From assembly GCA_028554755.1 (NCBI GenBank), contig JAPTOF010000029.1:682001-746000 (forward strand): 64,000 nucleotides of DNA, given 5' to 3'. The position numbers and the translations under genes were made by a program. Positions 59,680 through 64,000 of the stretch are shown piece after piece. Origin of the DNA: Cordia subcordata (lineage: Eukaryota; Streptophyta; Magnoliopsida; Boraginales; Cordiaceae). Positions within the stretch are counted from its first letter, which is position 1. The number at the start of each line of letters is the position of its first letter. Under the pieces are notes generated by a model that made no database searches, was not told where the DNA came from, and saw nothing but the letters and a program-made list of their open reading frames with translations.

Positions 59680-61170
59680 TTGTGCATGCTTGGTAGAAGA
59701 TCCCTTAGAAATCCTCTAGTTCCTCTTAATCCCAAACCCGATAGAATTGCTAGACATTTTAGGAATTTAAGAGATCTTCTTGAGGAGATGGCTGATCCCA
59801 ATCATCCTCCTAATCTTCCCAATCCCCCGATGAATCCCATTCCACCTCATGATCACCATGGGCATCAAGCCCAAGATCATTTTGGATGAGAGCTCTGTAG
59901 ACCAGATCCACCTCTAGATGAGGAACCCACTCTTAGACAATTCTTTCCCCCCGAAGCCTTTCAGCCTAATTTGGCTATTCAAATTTTAGGTTTGGGGGAG
60001 ATGAACTTCGAGATTAAGTTTAGTATGTTGGCTATGCTTCCTTTCTTCTATGGGAGAAGCAATGAGAGTCCTCTAGATCATATCACTGATTTTGTTGAGA
60101 TGAGTTCCACCCTCTTTGTCCCTAATGTTTCGCAAGAGTTCATACATCTAAGATTGTTTCCTTTCTCTCTTATGGACAAGGCTAGGGCTTGGTTGCATTC
60201 CTTACCTAATGGTTGCATTACTACATGGGCTGAGCTTCAATCTAAGTTCTTTAAAAAATTTTATCCCATGGCCAAGACGGCCGACCTTAGGACTGCCATT
60301 ATGACTTTCTTTTAACATGATCTAGAATCCTTTCACGAGGCATGGGAGAGGTTCAAGGATCTTCTTAGACGATGTCCACACCACAGGTATGGCAATCATG
60401 ACCTATTGCAATATTTCTTTCGAGGCTCAACTGAACAAAATAGGATAATGGTCAATGCCGCCTCCAGTGGTGGCTTTTATCTTTTGAGACTAACTGAGGC
60501 ATGGGAGAAAGTAGAAATGATGGTTGAAAATTCTTTTCAAAATTTTGCCATGGAAAGGTCTAGTCGGGGAGGCAACAAGAGAAGTGTTAGTGAGGTTGGA
60601 ATTTCTTTAGATTTACCCGCTAAGGTTGAGGCTTTGTCGAATAAGCTAGATCAATTCATTTCTTTGTCCCTTTCATCCCAAGGTCATAGGACTAGTTCTA
60701 TAGGTTCTTCCTCCGCCCTTGTAGTTGTTAAAGTTTGTGCATTGTGTTCCAAGTCATCTCATAAGACCATAACTTGCCCTTTAGCATCTCAATTTCCTGA
60801 ATTCATGAAAAAGAAAGTGTGCGCCACACAAGGTTATTCTCGTGAGTATAATCTATACTTGAACACATACAATCCGGGTTTGAGGGACAACCCAAAATTT
60901 TCTTGGAGACAAGGTCAGCATGAGTCTAGTTCACATCCTCAAGTTCCATCTCAGTAGCGACCCCGTCCTCAATATCCTCTAGGTTTCTATCATCTTAATT
61001 AGCCCTGTCTCACTAGTGCTTCTTAACCTCAGGCTTTACCTGCTCCTTCTAGTAGCCAACCTCCTAGTAATGATATGATGAAAATAATGCAGCTCATTCA
61101 GAACCAGCAACAGGAATTGGCAGAAAATAGGCAGCAAATGGCGAGGTTTGAGGCACAGTTAGGATAGATT
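59680..61170 (+). pseudogene. Athila gag (capsid domain and zinc knuckle)
   Basis: One reading frame runs through 59680-61695 with stops only at 59887, 60313, 60955, 61000, 61024, 61165 and 61693. The gag part has a proline-rich N-terminus ('HPPNLPNPPMNPIPP'), the retrotransposon gag domain at 59995-60315 ('LRLFPFSLMDKARAWLHSL') continuing through 60400-60560, and the knuckle 'CALCSKSSHKTITC' (CX2CX4HX4C) near 60739-60780. After it comes a Gln-rich coiled-coil-like segment ('NQQQELAENRQQMARFEAQL', 61100-61161). Element Z has Gln aligned with the stop at 60313. Its role is to form the particle around element RNA. Confidence 0.9.
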
Positions 61171-62460
61171 GCTAGTCAGTTGAGCACTAGAGACGCCAAG
61201 AAATTGCCTTCTCAACCGGAGGTGAACCCTAGAGTCCAGTCCTGCTCTTCCACTGATACCCCTTATCCCCCTCAGGCCCAAGCTAAGGCCGTCACCACTC
61301 TTAGGAGCAGTAGGGTAATGGATAATAGGGTAGGAGTTGACTTTGCAATGCCTGCACCTAGTGGTCCTTCCGAGTTTAAAGCTCCACATAGTAGCCCTAT
61401 TGAAGGAAATTCTAGAAAGGGTCCTGTTGAGAGAGTTGAGCCTACTAGAGACCATACAGAGAGTAATACTTCCCGCATACATCAGGAGGGAAAGGAGCCT
61501 ATTGATGATTCCCATTTGTCTAGAGGTGTTGAGCCTAGAGTTCCCTTTCCATCTGTCTTAGAGAGGTCTACACCTAGTGAGGATTCTAGGTTTTTCAAGG
61601 TTTTAGAGCATCTTAAGGACCTTAAGGTCAATCTTCCTTTGAGAGATACGATCCTTTCTATTCCCTCCTATTCTAAATTCTTTAAGGAACTTTGAACAAG
61701 GAAGCGTAGGTTATCAAACATTCTTAAGAAGGTGAGGCTTATGGAGAAGGTGAGTAGTATTTGTACTTCGGGCCTTTTGGCCAAAATGAGTGACCCCAGA
61801 GCTTTCACCATTCCTTGTAGAATCCGAGAGACCCAGATTGATCACGCCTTGTTAGATTTAGGATCTAGTGTGAATCTCATTCCCTACTTCGTCTATCAGC
61901 AGCTTGGTCTAGGCGAGTTGTCCCCTACACATGTTACTCTTCAACTAGCTGATAGGTCCGAGCGTAGACCTAGGGGTGTGATAGAGGATGTTATGGTCCA
62001 GGTAGGTGAGTTCGTGTACCCAGTTGATTCATAGTGTTAGATATGGATTCGGGACATGACTCTAGACATTCTATACCCGTTCTTCTAGGCTGCCCCTTTC
62101 TTGCCACCGTAGATGCCATTATTCATTATAGGTCGGGGTTATTAGAGATGAAATTTGGGAATTTGAGGTCCACTATGATGGTTTCTGAGGTGCTAAATAG
62201 GGTTAGTATAGGAGGAGAAGATGGAGAAAAGTGCTTTAGAGTTGATGTGATTGATTCTTATGTTGAGGATCTTGTAGAGAGAACTATGACCGATAGAGGA
62301 GATTTGAGGAAATTTGAGAAATTGATGCCTAGCTTTGATTTGGACACCTTAGAGCGGAAATGTGTCTTCTACTTCGTTGATTGAGAGCCATTTGATTGAT
62401 AAGTGACTTGAGGTTAATCCTTCTGGTCTCGATTCTATTGATGTCACCGTTGATAATGTT
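61171..62460 (+). pseudogene. Athila linker and aspartic protease
   Basis: 61180-61695 is the linker ('QAKAVTTLRSSRVMDNR' to 'IPSYSKFFKEL'). 61732-62034 has 'SDPRAFTIPCRI' and the active-site region 'LLDLGSSVNLIP', D-L-G as usual for Athila. A single missing base near 62018 shifts the frame, and 62034-62384 continues with 'IPVLLGCPFLATVDAII'. A further frameshift near 62370 leads back to the RT frame. It would cleave the polyprotein. Confidence 0.85.
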
Positions 62461-63699
62461 GAGGTTGAGTCTCCCTTGCTGGAGCCTAGCTCCTCTTTAG
62501 AGCTCAAACCCCTTCCCGATCATTTGAAGTATGCATTCCTAGGCCCTAATGAGACCCTTCCAGTCATCATTGCTTTCGATCTTTCTAGTAAGCAAGAGGA
62601 GCGTCTCTTAGAGGTTCTTAGGAAATATAGGAAGGCTACAGGGTGGACAATTGATGATTTGAGAGGTATTAACCCTTCGGTTTGTATACATCGTATTCAC
62701 CTTGAAGATGGAGCTGTTCCTTCTAGGGAGATGCAAAGGAGGCTAAACCCACACATGAGTGAAGTAGTTAAGAAAGAGATCATTAAGCTTTTAGATGCAG
62801 GCATTATTTATCTGATCTTTGATAGTGAGTGGGTTAGCCCAGTTCAAGTTGTCCCTAAGAAGTCCGGGATCACGGTTGTGGAAAATGAGAGAGGAAAGCT
62901 TATCCCTACACGTACTCCCATGGGATGGAGAGTTTGTGTTGATTATAGGAAGCTTAACTCCAAAACTAGGAAGGATCATTTCCCATTGCCTTTCCTAGAT
63001 TAGATTTTAGATAGAGTGGCTGGGCATAGCTACCATTTTTTTCTAGATGGCTATTCGGGTTATAATTAGATCCCTGTGTTTCTCGAGGACCAGGAAAAGG
63101 CCACCTTTACTTGTCCTTATGGCACTTTTGCCTATAGAAGAATGCCCTTAGGTCTTTGTAATGCCCCAACAACTTTCCAGAGGTATATGATGGCCATTTT
63201 TAGTGACATGATTGAGAGCCGTTTAGAGATATTCATGGATGATTTCTCAGTCTTCGGTGATAGTTTTGATGAGTGCTTGAGTCACCTCTGTTTAGTCTTA
63301 GACCGATGTGTGGAGAAGAATCTAGTGTTAAGCTGGGAGAAATCCCACTTCATGATGCAACAAGGGATAGTATTAGGTTATATAGTTTCATCTAGTGGTA
63401 TTCAAGTTGACCCAGCTAAGGTAGAATTAATTGAAAAGTTGCTTGTTCCTAAGTATGTCAAGGATGTTAAATCTTTTCTAAGACATGCAGGATTCTACTA
63501 TAGATTCATTAAGTATTTTAGCCACATTGCACGTCCCTTGTCTAGGCTCCTAGCACAAGATGTCCTTTTTGACTTTGATGATGAGTGTGTTAGGGCTTTC
63601 AATAGGCTTAAATCCTTATTGTCTATATCCACGATTATTCAACCACCTAACTATAGTCTCCCATTTGAGGTTATGTATGATGCATCGATTATGCGATAG
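62440..63699 (+). pseudogene. Athila reverse transcriptase
   Basis: 62476-63003 covers the RT start: 'ELKPLPDHLKYAFLG', 'WVSPVQVVPKKSG' and 'GWRVCVDYRKLN'. TAG codons at 63001 and 63067 replace Gln in 'FLDQILDR' and 'YNQIPV'. 63076-63699 has 'GLCNAPTTFQRYM' and the catalytic 'IFMDDFSVFGD', then the thumb and connection ('SFLRHAGFYYRFI'). A missing base near 63686 ends the frame. Apart from two stops and one frameshift, the domain is intact, the best-kept pol in the window. Confidence 0.92.
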
Positions 63700-64000
63700 G
63701 AACTATTTTAGGTCAAAGGAAGGATAAGTTGTCCCATGTTGTGTACTATGCTAGCAAGACTCTTGATGAAGCCCAAAAGAACTTTACCACCATGGAAAAA
63801 GAGTTTCTAGCAATAGTCTTCTCCCTTGACAAGTTTAGGTCATACATCCTAGGATCTAAAGTGATTTTCTACACCAATCATGCAGCATTAAAGAATTTGT
63901 TGTCTAAGAAAGAGTCTAAGCCCCGCTTGATTAGGTGGTTGCTCCTCTTTCAAGAGTTTGACATCGAAATCCAAGATAAAAAGGGTAGAAAAAATTTAGT
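63686..64000 (+). pseudogene. Athila RNase H, start, cut by window end
   Basis: After the frameshift the frame '[15 protein letters not shown]' stays open to the window end, through '[13 protein letters not shown]', '[18 protein letters not shown]' and '[20 protein letters not shown]', all RNase H motifs of gypsy elements (the Glu in 'EKEFLA' is kept). Confidence 0.9.

Larger units (their letters stand above)
57582..64000 (+). mobile_element. Athila-type Ty3/gypsy retrotransposon, truncated by window end
   Basis: LTR 57582-59405, primer site, leader, gag, protease, RT and the start of RNase H in order on the plus strand; integrase and 3' LTR lie outside. The RT phrases 'GWRVCVDYRKLN' and 'IFMDDFSVFG' and the DLGS protease site fit the Athila branch. 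TTTCC precedes the LTR and would be the left target duplication. Nine in-frame stops and about three frameshifts break gag-pol. Confidence 0.92.

Noticed and set aside
61159..61515. Minus-strand open frames opposite the Athila linker
   Set aside because: The plus strand carries the linker conserved with element Z; the antisense frames are shadows.

Overview
The window is plant nuclear DNA, most likely from a eudicot (inferred from the transposon families and AT-rich composition; no species marker is present). It is a nest of decayed transposable elements. No intact host gene, tRNA, rRNA or CRISPR array was seen. Three classes dominate: a Ty1/copia family with ~1.9 kb LTRs (TGTTAGGATT...CCTACA), a Ty3/gypsy Athila-like family with 1.5-2.0 kb LTRs (TGATGTGTT...ATCA) plus internally deleted derivatives, and a Helitron. 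The only non-retroelement gene remnant is a FAR1/FRS-like (MULE-derived) pseudogene.

Layout. 1-927: copia LTR cut by the window edge. 1413-5520: a Helitron-type 5' end followed by the three-exon FAR1-like pseudogene. 7021-13255: non-autonomous gypsy derivative 'X' (minus). 13256-31469: related derivative 'Y' (minus), interrupted by a full copia element (14866-24174, TSD GTAAA) and a solo copia LTR (26477-28433, TSD TCTTC). 31470-44103: a second copia element (plus) missing its 5' half, split in its RNase H by gypsy derivative 'Z' (33976-42552, TSD TATAG). About 47440-55133: Helitron Rep/helicase pseudogene (plus) interrupted by a solo copia LTR and a solo gypsy LTR, ending in a hairpin-CTAG terminus. 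56790-57581: a fragment of another copia-like element. 57582-64000: an Athila-type gypsy element (plus) with LTR, PBS, gag, protease, RT and the start of RNase H, running off the window.

How the parts relate. The Athila-like element is the only copy here with recognisable RT; X, Y and Z share its LTR type, its tRNA-Asp-type primer site and a long common 3' noncoding block but lack pol, so they look like parasites that depended on such an element. X and Y carry a protein I do not recognise: zinc knuckles, then an acidic region, then a conserved C-terminal block. All eight gypsy LTRs carry GGTCGACC palindromes beside their TATA box, and the same palindrome occurs in the leader of the unrelated full copia element. 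Those two observations are the best candidates for something undescribed.

All coding regions are broken by stops or frameshifts. Boundaries were set by eye from TG/CA ends, target-site duplications and alignment between copies inside the window; no database was consulted.
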